This document shows, piece by piece, positions 29,421 through 30,291 of a stretch of 30,291 bases of DNA (position 1 is its first letter; every line of letters begins with the position of its first letter). The notes below the pieces were generated by a model. That model made no database searches. It was not told where the DNA came from and was given only the letters and a program-made list of their open reading frames with translations. The position numbers were made by a program, and so were the translations under genes. Source of the stretch: a virus. The stretch is from IMG/VR virus record IMGVR_UViG_3300029267_000360, positions 1-30,291 of that record; one strand, written 5' to 3'.

Positions 29421-30291
29421 ATGGCTCATGTGACCATACCAGATACAGCACCGCGAGTTCAGTACACGGTTGGTGGTACTTCAACCACTAACTTTACGAT
29501 TCCGTTTGCTTACTTTGCCGACAGCGATATTAAGGTTTATGTCGGTTCTACGCTGAAAACCCTGTCAACTGACTACACCATTACTGGTACTACGGTAGAT
29601 GAAGGGTTTTCTGGCGGCACGGTTGTGCTAAATACCGGCGTAACAAACACCACTGTAACTGTACTGCGCGATGTACCTATTAAGCGTATTACTGATTTCC
29701 CGACCAATGGGCCGTTTAATATTACTCAGCTAAATACTGAGTTGGATGCGTTAACTGCCCAGCTACAACAAGAAGAAACAGGCCATGATCTGTTTCTTCG
29801 TATTGCTGAATATGACACCTATACCGACCTCACGCTGCCTGTTAAAGCCGACCGCGCTGGTACGGTGCTGGGTTTTAACGCTACGACTGGCGATCCTGAG
29901 GCAGGGCCGACCATTGCAGATGTATCTACTCTGGCTGCGATTACTGCCGACATTGCTACGCTGGCAGACATCGAAGATGGTACGGACGCAACGGATGCGA
30001 TTCAGACCGTAGCTGGTATTGCTGGGAATGTAACCACTGTTGCGGGTATCTCTGGCAATGTCACCACAGTAGCAGGCATTTCAGCCAATGTTACTTCGGT
30101 TGCAGGGAACTCCAGCAACATCAATACCGTTGCAGGTATTAACGCTAATGTCACTACGGTTGCAGGAATTGCCGCAGATGTGACTGCCGCTGCCAACATT
30201 TCCTCGGACATTCAGGATGTTCAGGACAAGCTGGCCGAGATTCAAACAGTCGCTGACGACCTGAATGAAGCGGTATCTGAGATCGACACCG
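29421..30291 (+). CDS. Tail fibre protein, N-terminal part (runs off window)
   Basis: At least 290 residues, truncated at the right end. Residues 1-150 match the T7 gp17 N-terminal tail-attachment domain: QYTVGGTSTTNFTIPFAYFA, DIKVYVGSTLKTLSTDYTIT, VTVLRDVPIKRITDFPTNGP, then LNTELDALTAQLQQEE. From about residue 197 there are ten-residue repeats of the type VAGIxxNVTT, then a helical shaft. GAGG lies 8 bases before the ATG. The receptor-binding end is outside the window. Confidence 0.92.
   Translation, partial: MAHVTIPDTAPRVQYTVGGTSTTNFTIPFAYFADSDIKVYVGSTLKTLSTDYTITGTTVDEGFSGGTVVLNTGVTNTTVTVLRDVPIKRITDFPTNGPFNITQLNTELDALTAQLQQEETGHDLFLRIAEYDTYTDLTLPVKADRAGTVLGFNATTGDPEAGPTIADVSTLAAITADIATLADIEDGTDATDAIQTVAGIAGNVTTVAGISGNVTTVAGISANVTSVAGNSSNINTVAGINANVTTVAGIAADVTAAANISSDIQDVQDKLAEIQTVADDLNEAVSEIDT
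30009..30218 (+). repeat. 30-base tandem repeats coding for decapeptides
   Basis: Six in-frame 30-base units, GT(A/T)GC(A/T/G)GG.....-type, begin at 30009, 30039, 30069, 30099, 30129 and 30159; a seventh, degenerate unit starts at 30189. They encode VAGIAGNVTT, VAGISGNVTT, VAGISANVTS, VAGNSSNINT, VAGINANVTT and VAGIAADVTA. They form part of the trimeric fibre shaft. Confidence 0.9.

Noticed and set aside
30002-30211. Antisense open frame under the fibre repeats
   Set aside because: It is open only because the sense repeat has a 30-base period; it mirrors the decapeptide repeats.
30009-30218. CRISPR-like array
   Set aside because: Units are contiguous 30-mers in frame with a fibre gene; there are no unique spacers.

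Overview
The window is part of the genome of a tailed phage with a podovirus (T7/BPP-1-like) virion, probably infecting a Gram-negative bacterium. The evidence is a linear late cluster in podovirus order: small and large terminase, T7 gp8-type portal, Bbp19-like protein, scaffold, capsid, tail tubular proteins A and B, three internal virion proteins and a fibre with a T7 gp17-type N-terminus. A probable lipoprotein in the membrane-gene cassette points to a Gram-negative host. No RNA polymerase, DNA polymerase, integrase or tRNA was seen, so replication and transcription probably rely on host enzymes. Base composition is about half G+C by eye, except for a GC-rich non-coding stretch near 10.4-10.8 kb. 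Host genus cannot be decided from the sequence alone.

Layout. (1) 1-2702, plus strand: the end of an unknown gene, then membrane proteins that look like a lysis cassette (one-TM coiled-coil protein, possible 23-residue membrane peptide, two holin-like proteins, a small lipoprotein), two small basic phage proteins and a beta-rich 254-residue protein. (2) 2687-5617, minus strand: a recombination operon (YqaJ exonuclease, unknown protein, DNA-binding-like protein with a membrane anchor, Rad52/Erf-type annealing protein, SSB, small protein) ending in a strong terminator at 3026-3050, followed by a separate small gene. (3) 5618-5688: divergent sigma70-type promoters that share one -10 region. (4) 5689-7284, plus strand: two HTH regulators, a DUF1064 nuclease-like protein and two replication proteins, the last a lambda P-like helicase loader starting inside its neighbour. 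(5) 7363-10323, minus strand: nine small, mostly acidic proteins packed tightly and ending in an ArdC-type antirestriction protein; probably a host-takeover and anti-defence set. (6) 10324-11000: non-coding, rich in hairpins, with a promoter for the late genes. (7) 11001-30291, plus strand: packaging, a stand-alone lysozyme-like protein, head, tail and ejection genes, with hairpins before terL and before the capsid gene and a terminator-like hairpin after the capsid genes, where T7 also has one.

The window starts inside one gene and stops inside the fibre gene, and the lysis cassette opens the window. This fits a circular or circularly permuted genome in which the right end leads back to the left end through a missing segment. 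The early genes carry a recurring start signal (SD + TTGACT + ATG), which helped to set several starts. The points most worth following are the structured non-coding region, the shared -10 promoter pair, the small-gene operon ending in ardC, the tandemly duplicated genes between terL and portal, and several out-of-frame overlapping genes.
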